Program-made: the position numbers and the translations under genes
Part shown: piece by piece, positions 52,158 through 61,459 of the stretch
Layout of the letters: each line of letters begins with the position of its first letter
How positions within the stretch are numbered: the first letter of the stretch is position 1
Notes under the pieces: model-generated
Seen by the model: the letters and a program-made list of their open reading frames with translations, nothing else
What the model was told of the DNA's origin: nothing
The model's database searches: none
Assembly: GCF_001435575.1 (NCBI RefSeq)
Contig: NZ_AZEA01000007.1
Location: forward strand, 30,686-94,685
Origin: Lentilactobacillus sunkii DSM 19904
Lineage (GTDB): Bacteria > Bacillota > Bacilli > Lactobacillales > Lactobacillaceae
Direction: 5' to 3'
DNA: 64,000 nucleotides

Positions 52158-53519
52158 CTAAAGATCTAAACTGGTATTTCTTTGTGTCATTCGAAGAATT
52201 GCATAATAAACAATTCCAATTATCAACCACGCAATACCAATTTCCTTGGCAAGTGGATCGAGATTGAACATAACGAATCCAATGATGATAAAGCCAATAA
52301 TTGGAGAAACCAGGTGTTTCCAAAAATGATGTGATCCATTCTTGATGACATAGTAATAAACCACTGAAATATGAATAACAAGGAATGCGGTTAATGCTCC
52401 ACAATTAACGATTGATGAAAGTACACCAACGTTATCCATAAAGATCAGGCCGACAATTAATGAAATAATGCCAACTAAGTAAGTGCTGATATATGGCGTC
52501 TTGAATTTAGGATGAACCTTAGCCAATATCTGTGGCAATGTTTTGTCTCTGGCCATTCCAAAGAGAATTCTTGAAATAGCAGCTTGGGCTGCTAAAGCAT
52601 TGGCGATTCCCCAAGCCAGAATGGTTGCGATCGTCGTCAAGTATTGTAGGAAAGACCCACCGACTTTAAAGGCAATTTCATAAAAGGCGGTATTCAAATC
52701 TTTGAAGGAATTGTAATCCGGCATAATTAAGCTGGCAATGTATGTTTGAGCAATGAATAACACGCCAACAATCATAAGTGCCCACAGGATTGCTCTTCCA
52801 ACGGTTTTATTACCACCTTTGGTTTCTTCAGCCAAGGTACTGATGCCATCAAATCCCAAGAAACTCAGCACAGCAACTGAAACTGCAGTTAAGACAAAGT
52901 TCATATTAAAATGTGAAGCATCGAAGAATGGTTTGATGGTAAACCCAGCACCAACGCCATGGGTAATACCCCATAATCCAAATGCCATGAAAATGATTAG
53001 AACCAGGATTTCACCGACCAAGAAAACAATATTTGTCCGAGCAGTGAACTCAATTCCAAGAACATTAATAATTGTATTCATTGCAATGAACAGTACCAGC
53101 CAAATCCAAACGGGAATTCCCGGCAGTAGTGACTTTATAGAGTTTGCTGAAATTACATATAGTAGGGATGGAACAAAGATGTAATCAAGAATGATCATCC
53201 ATCCTGCCAAGAACCCAACACTTTTGTTGATTCCACGCTGGGCATATGCATAAACAGATCCGGCAATTGGGAAAGCTTGTGACATTTGACCATAACTAAT
53301 AGCTGTAAAGAACATGGCAATCATGCCGATCAAGTAAGTTAATGCAATCATTCCTTGTGATGAAGAAACAACTGAACCATAAATACCAAATGGGGCAATT
53401 GGCACCATAAAGATTAATCCATAAATGATCAAGTCTTTCAAAGTGAGGGAACGTTCTAGTTGCTGCTGATAGCCGAAGTCAGATAACGTTGAAGTTGAAT
53501 TTGTACTGTCTTTTTCCAT
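52158..53519 (-). CDS. APC-family amino-acid permease
   Basis: 453-aa transporter with about 12 TM helices. APC signatures: SLTLKDLIIYGLIFMVPIAPF, YAYAQRGINKSVGFLAGW, FLGFDGISTLAEETKGG (TM6-region) and ISRILFGMARDKTLPQILAKVHPKFKTPY. Proton-coupled amino acid or amine uptake; substrate unknown. ATAAGGAG ribosome site. It lies 21 nt after the proline iminopeptidase, so both are expressed together for peptide/amino-acid use. Confidence 0.9.
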   Translation of the reverse strand: MEKDSTNSTSTLSDFGYQQQLERSLTLKDLIIYGLIFMVPIAPFGIYGSVVSSSQGMIALTYLIGMIAMFFTAISYGQMSQAFPIAGSVYAYAQRGINKSVGFLAGWMIILDYIFVPSLLYVISANSIKSLLPGIPVWIWLVLFIAMNTIINVLGIEFTARTNIVFLVGEILVLIIFMAFGLWGITHGVGAGFTIKPFFDASHFNMNFVLTAVSVAVLSFLGFDGISTLAEETKGGNKTVGRAILWALMIVGVLFIAQTYIASLIMPDYNSFKDLNTAFYEIAFKVGGSFLQYLTTIATILAWGIANALAAQAAISRILFGMARDKTLPQILAKVHPKFKTPYISTYLVGIISLIVGLIFMDNVGVLSSIVNCGALTAFLVIHISVVYYYVIKNGSHHFWKHLVSPIIGFIIIGFVMFNLDPLAKEIGIAWLIIGIVYYAILRMTQRNTSLDL

Positions 53520-53540
53520 ATATTCTGGGCTCCTTATTAA

Positions 53541-54443
53541 TTAAAATTTTCCAGCTCGAACATCTTTAAAATAATTTTTGAGGTTGGTAAAGAAGACATC
53601 AGGATTATCAACCATGTGGTTGTGGCCACCATCCGGTGTTACGGATAAACGAGCATAGGGAAAGTCTTTAGCCATTCGTTTGGCGGCTTGTAATGGCATG
53701 GTTTCATGATCTGCAAATAATAATTGAGTAGGAACATTGATTTTCTTTATTTCTTCTGAATAGTCCCAGTTCCCAAGGTCACCGGTGATGACAAACTCGT
53801 TATCACCTTGGAAGTGGTTATAAACTGGTTTGGATTGAATATCTGTCACATGCGCTTGAGCAGCCGGCTGACGTCGGTGAATGTAATTGTTGTACAGGTG
53901 ATCGATGTATTTTCGGTAGGTAGGATCGGAGAATTCTTCACGTTCTTCAATGTCATTCATATAAGCAATCTGAGCAGGCGTGAATTCTTTCTGCCGAATA
54001 TCTTTCATCCTTTCAACATAATCGGCAATATTGTCGATCATGCTAATGATGATCAGTCCTTTTAAGTGCTCGGGATGCTTCCTGGCATACATCATTGAGA
54101 TCATGCCACCCCAGGAGTGACCTGCGAGGTAAATCTTATCAAGTCCTAATTTTTGACGGACCTCATCGATTTCGTTCACATAATAATCTTCGTTCATAAA
54201 CTTTTCGCGGATTGATGGATCATCCCAGTCTGGTGTGTCAGAATACCAAGATCCAAGCTGATCATAGGTGTTGACTTCTATATCCATATCTTTGAGTTCT
54301 GATCCAAATTGTTCATATACTTCGTGGGTATCTCCAGGCCCACCATGGAGGCATAGCATTTGATCCTGTCCTCCGGAATTCCAAGTATGTGTCCATAAAC
54401 TGTAACCGTTATCGAGCTTAACAATGTGCGTACCATTCTTCAT
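53541..54443 (-). CDS. Proline iminopeptidase-like alpha/beta hydrolase
   Basis: 300-aa S33 peptidase of the PepI type, releasing N-terminal proline from peptides. Oxyanion-hole HGGPGDTH (33-40), nucleophile Ser110 in AGHSWGG, Asp in LFADHETMP region and His in DGGHNHM. ATG with AAGGGGG upstream. Together with the APC permease downstream it forms a two-gene unit. Cytoplasmic, no signal. Confidence 0.9.
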   Translation of the reverse strand: MKNGTHIVKLDNGYSLWTHTWNSGGQDQMLCLHGGPGDTHEVYEQFGSELKDMDIEVNTYDQLGSWYSDTPDWDDPSIREKFMNEDYYVNEIDEVRQKLGLDKIYLAGHSWGGMISMMYARKHPEHLKGLIIISMIDNIADYVERMKDIRQKEFTPAQIAYMNDIEEREEFSDPTYRKYIDHLYNNYIHRRQPAAQAHVTDIQSKPVYNHFQGDNEFVITGDLGNWDYSEEIKKINVPTQLLFADHETMPLQAAKRMAKDFPYARLSVTPDGGHNHMVDNPDVFFTNLKNYFKDVRAGKF

Positions 54444-54595
54444 TTGATGATGACCCCCTTCATTTTAAGTAATCTTTAGTCTACATTAAAATTAGATGAG
54501 TGTAAATCTAAGTGAAGCTTCAATGTTGACGTTATACCTTGCATAAAAACCACATTTATAAGAATTTCTGAGAATAAAAAAAGTAAACTAATTCG

Positions 54596-54740
54596 TTGAC
54601 TTTGTTAATGAAATCGCATACAATGGTGTTGAAAATTAAGTTAACCGATTAACTACATTTTTATATGTTTGGTTTGACTAATCCTGACATTTAAGGACTT
54701 TGTGAAATCGCCATTGTACCAAATGGTTAAACGGTCAACC
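54596..54740 (+). promoter_or_regulatory. Promoter and LacI-type operators of cluster F, first operon
   Basis: TTGACT (54596-54601), 17-nt spacer, TACAAT (54619-54624); operator AGTTAACCGATTAACT (54639-54654) just after the start, and GGTTAAACGGTCAACC (54725-54740). The same layout occurs at 60230-60291. The remainder of 54444-54769 has no gene. Confidence 0.75.
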
Positions 54741-54769
54741 TGATTTATCAACCATGGGGAGGTGTGAAT

Positions 54770-55507
54770 TTGAACCATTATATATTGAATACAATTGCCT
54801 TTAAAGACAAGTTGGATGAGGGGGTATCCCAAGCTGATTTGGTTGCGAAGGCAAAGGATTTGGGATTTAATTTTGTGGAAATCCGGAACGAATTTCTCGA
54901 TGGAACGAATACCGAATTGGAACAGATTAAAGATAAAGCGAATGATGCTGGAATTGGTATTTATTACAGTGTTAACGACGCGCTCGTCAAAAATGGGCAG
55001 GTTAATCCTGATATTGATCGATATATCCGTGAAATGCAGACGCTTGGGTCAAAACATTTGAAGATGAATGTTGGTAATGTTGCTGATATTTCTTCAACAT
55101 TTGCTGATGACTTGAGCAAGAAGCTTTCCACTAATGGTGAGTTCGAATTCAATGTTGAAAACAACCAGACACTTGAAGACAGTCAATTAGATAATATTGT
55201 CAGTTTTTTCAAGCTGGTTGATCAGTCTAAGCTGCCGATTGGATTTTGTTTCGATACTGCAAACTGGTATTGGACCGAATCAGAACCCGACACAGCCGCA
55301 CAAAAGCTTGCTTCTGTTACAAAGTATCTTCATCTTAAGAATAAAGCGGGATCTGGCAGTAATAAATCTGCTGTTTCTTTGGATAAAGGTGAGATTGATA
55401 TTAAGTCTTTGATTAGTAAGTTTAATGTTGAAGAGTATGGTTTTGAATATTTTACTCCATCTGCCGAAATTGAGCATGACTTGGACGAAATTAAAGCATT
55501 GAATTAA
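54770..55507 (+). CDS. Xylose-isomerase-like TIM barrel protein (paralogue A3)
   Basis: 245-aa barrel of the sugar isomerase/epimerase superfamily. TTG 54770 with GGGGAGG 7 nt upstream; the GTG 54764 is too close to that site. Motifs NVENNQT, CFDTANW, YLHLKN and GFEYF parallel A1 and A2, though A3 has lost ALEYP's Pro context. First gene of cluster F, followed by EIIC, amidohydrolase and 2-hydroxyacid dehydrogenase. Likely acts on an L-sugar or keto-acid; substrate unknown. Confidence 0.8.
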   Translation: MNHYILNTIAFKDKLDEGVSQADLVAKAKDLGFNFVEIRNEFLDGTNTELEQIKDKANDAGIGIYYSVNDALVKNGQVNPDIDRYIREMQTLGSKHLKMNVGNVADISSTFADDLSKKLSTNGEFEFNVENNQTLEDSQLDNIVSFFKLVDQSKLPIGFCFDTANWYWTESEPDTAAQKLASVTKYLHLKNKAGSGSNKSAVSLDKGEIDIKSLISKFNVEEYGFEYFTPSAEIEHDLDEIKALN

Positions 55508-55576
55508 CGATTAAAGGCTCAGTTTTATATCGCGTTTGTAAGCGTTTGCTAATACGTTTGGAAGGGAAGATAAAAT

Positions 55577-57040
55577 ATGTTACAAACATTTAATGATATT
55601 TTCCAAACATTTGGCGCCAGCGTAGTTGTTCCAGTCATGATTTTCATCGTTGCCCTATTTCTAAGAGTTCGTGTCCGAACCGCAATGATGAGTGCCTTCT
55701 ACGCAGGTGTTGGATTAACAGGATTTACTTGGATTATTTCTTCATTTACTCCAGTTGTTACCAAGATTATTAAGCAGATGGTTGACGGAACTGGTATTCA
55801 CCTGCCAATTGTTGATATCGGCTGGCAGGCAGGTTCGTTGGCTTCCTTTGGGTCAACTGTTGGTTTAAGTTTCTTCGTATTCGGTCTTATTTTGGAATTG
55901 GTATTATTTTTCACCGGAATTACAAAGATCTTTATGCCATCAAACCTATGGAATAACTTTGGATTTATGATTTGGGGAACTCTTTGTTTCTATGTAACTC
56001 ATAATTTCTGGCTTTCATTGGCACTGTCATCATTTATGCTTCTCTACACATTGGTTATTGCAGAAATGCAGGCTGATCGCTGGTCAAGCTACTATGGTGT
56101 TAAAAATGCCACTGTTTGTTCCATCCATAATATGGAACAAGCCGTTCCAGCTATCCTTTTGGATCCACTCTGGAATTTACTTGGCTTGAATAAAGTTAAG
56201 ATGACACCTGAATACTTCAAGAACAAGCTCGGAGCATTCGGTGAGCCAACTACTTTAGGTGCAATTCTTGGTGTCATCATTGGTGTTCTTGGTAATTTAG
56301 GTAAGTTGGGAACATTAGCTGCATGGGGTCAAATTTTAACCTTTGCTATTCAGCTTGCTGCTGTTATGACTATATTCCCACTCGTAACTGGTGTCTTTGC
56401 CAAGGCGTTCTCACCACTTGCCGAAGAAATTGACAAGCGTCGTAAGATCAGCACCAAGTCTGAAGAAGAAGAGGAAGAAGAAGCCATTCACGACAAGAAG
56501 CGTTGGTTCCTTGCTGTTGATGATGGTGTTGGTTATGGTGAACCAGCCACAATTATTTCCGGAGTTTTGCTGATCCCTATTATGGTTGTGATTGCATTCT
56601 TACTTCCTGGAAACAAGACCTTGCCAGTTGTCGATTTGATTTCAATTCCATTCATGGTTGAATCAATTGTTGCTGTTACCCGTGGAAATATTTTGAAAGT
56701 AATCTGCAATGGTATTGTTTGGTTCAGCATGGGTCTGTACGCAAGCAGCTGGCTTGGTACCATCTATACCGGGGCCATTTCACATTATGGTGTTGCAATT
56801 CCAGCTGGTATTGTTTTAATCACTAGTTTCAACTTGATGGCTCGTCCATTGAATGCTTTGATCTTTGCTGCATGGATCAGTCAAAGCCCAATTTGGATCG
56901 GAATTACCATTGTTGCTTATATCGCCTTTGCTGTATTGCTCAGAACTCATCGTTCTCAAATTTGGGTATATCTCAAGAAGATGTCCGAAAAGAACGCTGG
57001 ATTTGAAGGAAGCAAAGACAAGATTACCTATGGTGAATAG
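55577..57040 (+). CDS. Orphan PTS Gat-type EIIC permease (P2)
   Basis: 487-aa membrane protein of the galactitol EIIC family, paralogous to P1: DIGWQAGSLASFGSTVGL, AEMQADRWSSYYG, DDGVGYGEPATIISGVLLIPIMVVIAFLLPGNKTLPVVDL. It carries a cytoplasmic acidic run (SEEEEEEEA, about residue 295-305) absent from P1. GGAAGGGAAGA ribosome site. As with P1, no EIIA/EIIB gene is present, and the cluster encodes a cytoplasmic FGGY kinase, so group translocation is doubtful. Confidence 0.83.
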   Translation: MLQTFNDIFQTFGASVVVPVMIFIVALFLRVRVRTAMMSAFYAGVGLTGFTWIISSFTPVVTKIIKQMVDGTGIHLPIVDIGWQAGSLASFGSTVGLSFFVFGLILELVLFFTGITKIFMPSNLWNNFGFMIWGTLCFYVTHNFWLSLALSSFMLLYTLVIAEMQADRWSSYYGVKNATVCSIHNMEQAVPAILLDPLWNLLGLNKVKMTPEYFKNKLGAFGEPTTLGAILGVIIGVLGNLGKLGTLAAWGQILTFAIQLAAVMTIFPLVTGVFAKAFSPLAEEIDKRRKISTKSEEEEEEEAIHDKKRWFLAVDDGVGYGEPATIISGVLLIPIMVVIAFLLPGNKTLPVVDLISIPFMVESIVAVTRGNILKVICNGIVWFSMGLYASSWLGTIYTGAISHYGVAIPAGIVLITSFNLMARPLNALIFAAWISQSPIWIGITIVAYIAFAVLLRTHRSQIWVYLKKMSEKNAGFEGSKDKITYGE

Positions 57041-57089
57041 TGGATTGTTTGATTGAATTCAAAAATATAAGTTTTGGAGGCTTATGATT

Positions 57090-58064
57090 ATGAAAAAAAT
57101 TGATGGACACTTGCATTTAGTTCGTTCGGTTGCTGGTTTTAATGGAAAAGGCCGTATGACACCACTTGGCAAAGGTCGCACAATTTGGGACGATGGTACT
57201 GTTATTAAGCTTATTCCTGACGGCTGGGGTGATGATGATTTCACTGCAGAATCAGCTTTGAAAGTTATGGATGAAAACGGAATTGATAAGGCCGTATTAC
57301 TCCAAGGCAGTTTAAACGGCTATCAAAATTACTATTCATATCAATCAATTAAGAAATACCCTGACAAGTTTATTGGTGCATTTTCAGTAGACCCATTCAG
57401 TGAATTCTATATGAAGATCGTTAAGCGTCATGTTGAAGACCTTGGTTTCCGTGCGATGAAATTTGAAATCAGCCAAGGTGGCGGTATGCATGGTTATCAT
57501 TTCACTACACCATTCCGTCTCGATACTGATCCTCGAATTGGTAGAATCTTCCACTTCCTGAGCGATTATCCTGGCTTCACAGTCACTGTAGATTATGGTG
57601 ATTTCTCTCAATTCAGTTATCAGCCAGAAGCAATTGCTAACTTGGCAAAGATGTATCCTCGTCTTGACTTCGTGGTTTGTCACCTGTCATTCCCTAATGC
57701 TGATCACTTGGATCGTTTACAAAATGCATTAGAGCAATGGGCACCTTACAAGAATATCTATACTGATATTTCAGCTATTCAAGATATTGAAGGCGAAACT
57801 GACTTCCCATTCCCACGTTGTCAAAAAGATGTATCCTTGGCTAAAGATATTTTGGGTGCTGGTCGCATTATCTGGGGAACTGATTCTCCATGGTCATCAA
57901 CATTCAATTCATACAAGGATCTTTCAACTTGGCTTGAAGAATCAAAGATCTTCTCTGATTCTGAGCTGGAAGATGTTATGTACAACAATGCGATTAAGGT
58001 TTACTTCAAAGATTCAGCTATTAAAGCGGTTAAAGAAGCAGACGATCCCGCATTGAAAGATTAA
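57090..58064 (+). CDS. Amidohydrolase-family (TIM-barrel) enzyme
   Basis: 324-aa amidohydrolase-2-type protein. ATG 57090 with GGAGG 9 nt upstream; ATG 57084 is only 3 nt from that site. Metal-binding features: DGHLHLVR near the N-terminus (H-x-H), FEISQGGGMHGYHF, VVCHLSF (His) and WGTDSPWSS (Asp). Related enzymes are lactonases (e.g. 4-sulfomuconolactonase/sugar lactonase type) or decarboxylases. In cluster F it may open a sugar lactone. 43 nt after EIIC. Confidence 0.82.
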   Translation: MKKIDGHLHLVRSVAGFNGKGRMTPLGKGRTIWDDGTVIKLIPDGWGDDDFTAESALKVMDENGIDKAVLLQGSLNGYQNYYSYQSIKKYPDKFIGAFSVDPFSEFYMKIVKRHVEDLGFRAMKFEISQGGGMHGYHFTTPFRLDTDPRIGRIFHFLSDYPGFTVTVDYGDFSQFSYQPEAIANLAKMYPRLDFVVCHLSFPNADHLDRLQNALEQWAPYKNIYTDISAIQDIEGETDFPFPRCQKDVSLAKDILGAGRIIWGTDSPWSSTFNSYKDLSTWLEESKIFSDSELEDVMYNNAIKVYFKDSAIKAVKEADDPALKD

Positions 58065-58118
58065 TATTAAGTAGTTTGATTTAATTTGATGTGTCATTAA
58101 GAAAGGAATAGATAATTT

Positions 58119-59096
58119 ATGGCTAAAGCAAAAGTATTAGTAACCGGTATTATCCCAGAACAAGGGCTCACCGAACTGCAAAACACATTTGATGTAACTT
58201 ATTCTCCCGACAAGCCATTCTCACGTGAATGGGTGTTAGAGCACCTTCACGAATATGATGGATTGCTTTTAATGGGATTAAAGGCAGACAAAGAATTAAT
58301 TGATGCCGGAACTAATTTGAAGATCATTACTGCCAACGGTGTTGGTTTTGACCATATCGATATTGACTATGCCCGTGAAAAAGGCATTGTAGTTGCCAAT
58401 GCACCTCAAGGGGTACGTATTCCAACTGCAGAAATGACCATCACGCTTATGCTGGCAACTGTTCGTCACTTGTACGAGTATGATAAGATCGTTCGTTCAG
58501 GAAACTGGGTTGATGTCAGTGAACCCAAGTATATGGGTATGAGTTTAGGCGGCAAGACATTAGGTGTATTCGGAATGGGACGTATCGGAAGTACTGTTGG
58601 TAACTTTGCCCAAGTTCTTGGGATGAATGTTATTTACAATGATGCTCACCATTTGGATGCTGACCTGGAAAAGAAACTCAATGTTAAGTATGTTGACTTT
58701 GACACCTTGGTTAAGGAATCTGATGTCATTACACTGCATGCCCCATCGTTACCATCAACTGAGGGCAAGTTTAATAGTGATGTCTTCAAGCAGATGAAAG
58801 ATACTGCTTACATCATTAACGCTGCCCGTGGTTCATTAATTAAACAGGACGACCTGATTGATGCTTTGAAGAATCACACCATTGCAGGTGCTGGCTTGGA
58901 TGTGTTCGAAACCGAACCTGATATTCCTGAAGCATTGCGTTCATTAGATAACGTTATCATGTCCCCACATGCTGGTACTGGTACATTGGAAGCACGAATT
59001 GCCATTGCTGAAGAAGCATCTGGAAACCTGATTTCATTATTGAAAGATGGTAAAGCAAAGAACATGGTTAACAAAGTAGCTAAATATATGGATTAG
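58119..59096 (+). CDS. D-isomer-specific 2-hydroxyacid dehydrogenase
   Basis: 325-aa enzyme of the glyoxylate/hydroxypyruvate/2-ketogluconate reductase group. ITANGVGFDHIDIDYA, cofactor GVFGMGRIGSTVGNFAQ followed by YNDAHH, NAARGSLIKQDDLIDAL (Arg), Glu in ETEPDIPEAL and His in MSPHAGTGT. Unlike the paralogue at 41183 the cofactor loop has Asn-Asp rather than a single Asp. AAAGGAAT ribosome site. Last gene of the first cluster F operon. Confidence 0.9.
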   Translation: MAKAKVLVTGIIPEQGLTELQNTFDVTYSPDKPFSREWVLEHLHEYDGLLLMGLKADKELIDAGTNLKIITANGVGFDHIDIDYAREKGIVVANAPQGVRIPTAEMTITLMLATVRHLYEYDKIVRSGNWVDVSEPKYMGMSLGGKTLGVFGMGRIGSTVGNFAQVLGMNVIYNDAHHLDADLEKKLNVKYVDFDTLVKESDVITLHAPSLPSTEGKFNSDVFKQMKDTAYIINAARGSLIKQDDLIDALKNHTIAGAGLDVFETEPDIPEALRSLDNVIMSPHAGTGTLEARIAIAEEASGNLISLLKDGKAKNMVNKVAKYMD

Positions 59097-59178
59097 TTTT
59101 TAATGCTACAGTTTTGAAGGCATTGAAGTACGCTCAAACGAGACGTGGCTTCAATGCCTTTTGTTATATAATATATAT

Positions 59179-59192
59179 GTATCATATGATAC
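59179..59192. promoter_or_regulatory. Palindrome upstream of R3
   Basis: GTATCATATGATAC, a perfect 14-bp palindrome 20 nt before the LacI start and just after a TATAAT-like box; it differs from the GTTAACCGGTTAAC type and may be an autoregulatory or separate site. Confidence 0.45.
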
Positions 59193-59211
59193 GTACCATG
59201 GAGGAATATCA

Positions 59212-60207
59212 ATGGAAAAAATGACGATTAAAGATATAGCGAAGCTGGTTGGAGTTTCAACAGCCACTGTATCTAATTATCTGAATGGTAATCTTTCTAA
59301 GATGTCTCCAGCGACGCAAAAGAAGATTGCAGATATGATCCGCAATACTAACTATGTACCCAGTAGTGTGGCTCGTGGGTTGGCAACAAATGACAGTAAA
59401 ACCATTGGTGTTTCGGTTGCAGATATAACTAACCCTTTCACCTCAACGGTTTTGTCCGGTATTTATGAGGAATGCGGGAAGCATGGGTACCGTGTACTTT
59501 TCACCAATGCCAGCAGTGATGCTTCTCACGAAACTGATAATATTTCCAAGCTTCAGAATCAACAGGTTTCTGGTTTGATTATTGATCCAGTTGAAGGGGA
59601 TAGCCCTATATATAAAACAATCACTAATCGTAATGCCGTTATGATTGACAGGCAGGCAAAACAGATCAAAGTGGATACTGTTGTAACCGATAATTTTGAT
59701 TCTGTTAAGCGGTTTGTTTCAAAAATGCTGGATGAAGCTTATGACGTTATGTATTACGTGAGTTGGCCGCTGAAAAACGTCAGTACACGATGGAACCGAT
59801 ACAATGGTTTTTTAGCAGCCACTGGATATGTTTCGGGAACTCATTATCTTTCAGTTCATAACACAGGGGATACAAGTGAGTTTTTAGATGAGTTGACAGC
59901 GATCATGAAAGAAAACGCCGGTAAAAAGGTAGGCTTTTTTACGATGAACGGTCGGGTCTTGATTAGATTACTTGCTGCTATGGAGTTCTTAGGCCTTCAG
60001 TACCCTATCGATTATGGTGTTGGAAGCTATGAAGATTTGGATTGGATGAGTATTCTGAAGCCTGCTATTAGCTGTATCAGTCAAGACTCATATGCAATCG
60101 GGACTATGTCCGCTCAAATACTCTTGAACAAGCTTGATGCCAAGTCGGAGATGGAGCCCAGATTAATTGAGGTGCCCACTTCTGAGAAGATTCGGGGATC
60201 ATTCTAA
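59212..60207 (+). CDS. LacI-family regulator (R3)
   Basis: 331-aa LacI repressor. ATG 59212 with GGAGG 8 nt upstream; the longer frame from 59161 is rejected. HTH MTIKDIAKLVGVSTATVSNYLNG, ligand domain (GVSVADITNPFTSTVLSGIYEE, IDRQAKQIKVDTVVTDNF, GVGSYEDLDWMSIL). It lies between the two transcription units of cluster F, both of which have GTTAACCGGTTAAC-type operators just after matching promoters. R3 is the natural candidate for binding them. Confidence 0.9.
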   Translation: MEKMTIKDIAKLVGVSTATVSNYLNGNLSKMSPATQKKIADMIRNTNYVPSSVARGLATNDSKTIGVSVADITNPFTSTVLSGIYEECGKHGYRVLFTNASSDASHETDNISKLQNQQVSGLIIDPVEGDSPIYKTITNRNAVMIDRQAKQIKVDTVVTDNFDSVKRFVSKMLDEAYDVMYYVSWPLKNVSTRWNRYNGFLAATGYVSGTHYLSVHNTGDTSEFLDELTAIMKENAGKKVGFFTMNGRVLIRLLAAMEFLGLQYPIDYGVGSYEDLDWMSILKPAISCISQDSYAIGTMSAQILLNKLDAKSEMEPRLIEVPTSEKIRGSF

Positions 60208-60229
60208 AACGGTTGCTTTTAGATAGAGA

Positions 60230-60391
60230 TTGACAACGATTGTGGAAGCGAATACAATAACAATTGAATAAGTTAACCGGTTAACATGATTTATCAATAT
60301 TTCTTGACTCTAATCTTTTGAAACAAGGCGTTGTAACAACTGATTCCTGGTTTTAAAGCAAGCTTTGATAAACTGCAGTTAATCGGTTAAC
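60230..60391 (+). promoter_or_regulatory. Promoter and operators of the L-xylulose operon
   Basis: TTGACA (60230-60235), 17-nt spacer, TACAAT (60253-60258), operator GTTAACCGGTTAAC (60272-60285, perfect palindrome) and a second copy GTTAATCGGTTAAC (60378-60391). Same architecture as 54596-54740. Confidence 0.78.
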
Positions 60392-60431
60392 ATAATTAAA
60401 TGAAATTTGAAATAAAGGAAGGACTTCTGAA

Positions 60432-61436
60432 ATGAAATTCACAAAAATTTTTTCTGACACTTTAGATCACTGCTATGCGATCATGCGACTAACTGATAAT
60501 AAGCACGACTATGTCATTGTTGCATCCGAGGAAAATCAACCTTGTTATGCATATGACTTAAACAACGACTATAAACGAACTACTATTTGGCCGGATGTTG
60601 GTGGAACCATGACATTGGTACGGATTCCAGGAACAATGAACTTCTTGGCAACCCAACGCTTTTATCCTGGCTTCAATTCAGCAAAGTGCCGAATCGTTAA
60701 AGAAACGTTCAATGGCGAAGGATGGGATCAAACAATAGTTGGAGACTTTCCATATGTTCATCGTTTCGATATTATCCCTCATGGTGATGGACTTTGGTTC
60801 GTTGGATGCTCAATTGCAAATTCTAAGAAAGACACCGATGACTGGACTGATCCTGGTAAGGTTTGGGTTGGAGACTACAACGATCAAAAAGAAGAAGTTG
60901 AGAATCTTCGTGCCCTTGATATTCGTTTGACAAAAAATCATGGTTACAAGAACATGGGTGGATATTCTTTGATTACATCTGCTGATGGGGTTTATCGTCT
61001 TGACTATCCAACAAATGATAGTGACTGGATGATGACAAAATTTGCTGACGAAGAAACCAGTGATATTGCATCTGCAGATATCAACGGTGATGGTCATCCA
61101 GAGTATCTTGCAATTGAAGGATTCCATGGCCCACATATTAGAATTTATGATGACCGTTTTGAATCAATTTATTACAGTGAGCCCAATTCACCGTTTGGTC
61201 ATGCTATTTGGGGCGGTAATATTGGTGATAAACAGTACTTCATCTTCGGATGGCGTCAAGGGTCACAAGAACTTGAACTGATCGGAAGTGAAGATGGTAA
61301 GATCACCACTCAAACCATTGACAAACAAGTTGGGCCAAGTAATGTCACAGTATTTTCGAAAGACAATGAATTATACTTGTTGTCCGCAAATCGGGAGCAT
61401 AATGAGGTAGCCATTTATCACATTACCGACTTCTAG
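60432..61436 (+). CDS. Cytoplasmic FG-GAP-like beta-propeller protein, unknown function
   Basis: 334-aa protein without signal peptide. Repeats of beta strands with propeller spacing, and a calcium-binding-type turn DINGDGHPEYLAIEG as in VCBS/FG-GAP repeats. Other conserved-looking parts: HRFDIIPHGDGLWFVGC, GGYSLITSADGVYRLDYP and HAIWGGNIGDKQYFIFGW. Not identified. As first gene of an operon with L-xylulose-type kinase and epimerases, it may be a lactonase, mutarotase or isomerase of a novel type. AAGGAAGG ribosome site. Confidence 0.7.
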   Translation: MKFTKIFSDTLDHCYAIMRLTDNKHDYVIVASEENQPCYAYDLNNDYKRTTIWPDVGGTMTLVRIPGTMNFLATQRFYPGFNSAKCRIVKETFNGEGWDQTIVGDFPYVHRFDIIPHGDGLWFVGCSIANSKKDTDDWTDPGKVWVGDYNDQKEEVENLRALDIRLTKNHGYKNMGGYSLITSADGVYRLDYPTNDSDWMMTKFADEETSDIASADINGDGHPEYLAIEGFHGPHIRIYDDRFESIYYSEPNSPFGHAIWGGNIGDKQYFIFGWRQGSQELELIGSEDGKITTQTIDKQVGPSNVTVFSKDNELYLLSANREHNEVAIYHITDF

Positions 61437-61459
61437 GCAAAAAGGCGGGGAATTTTAAA

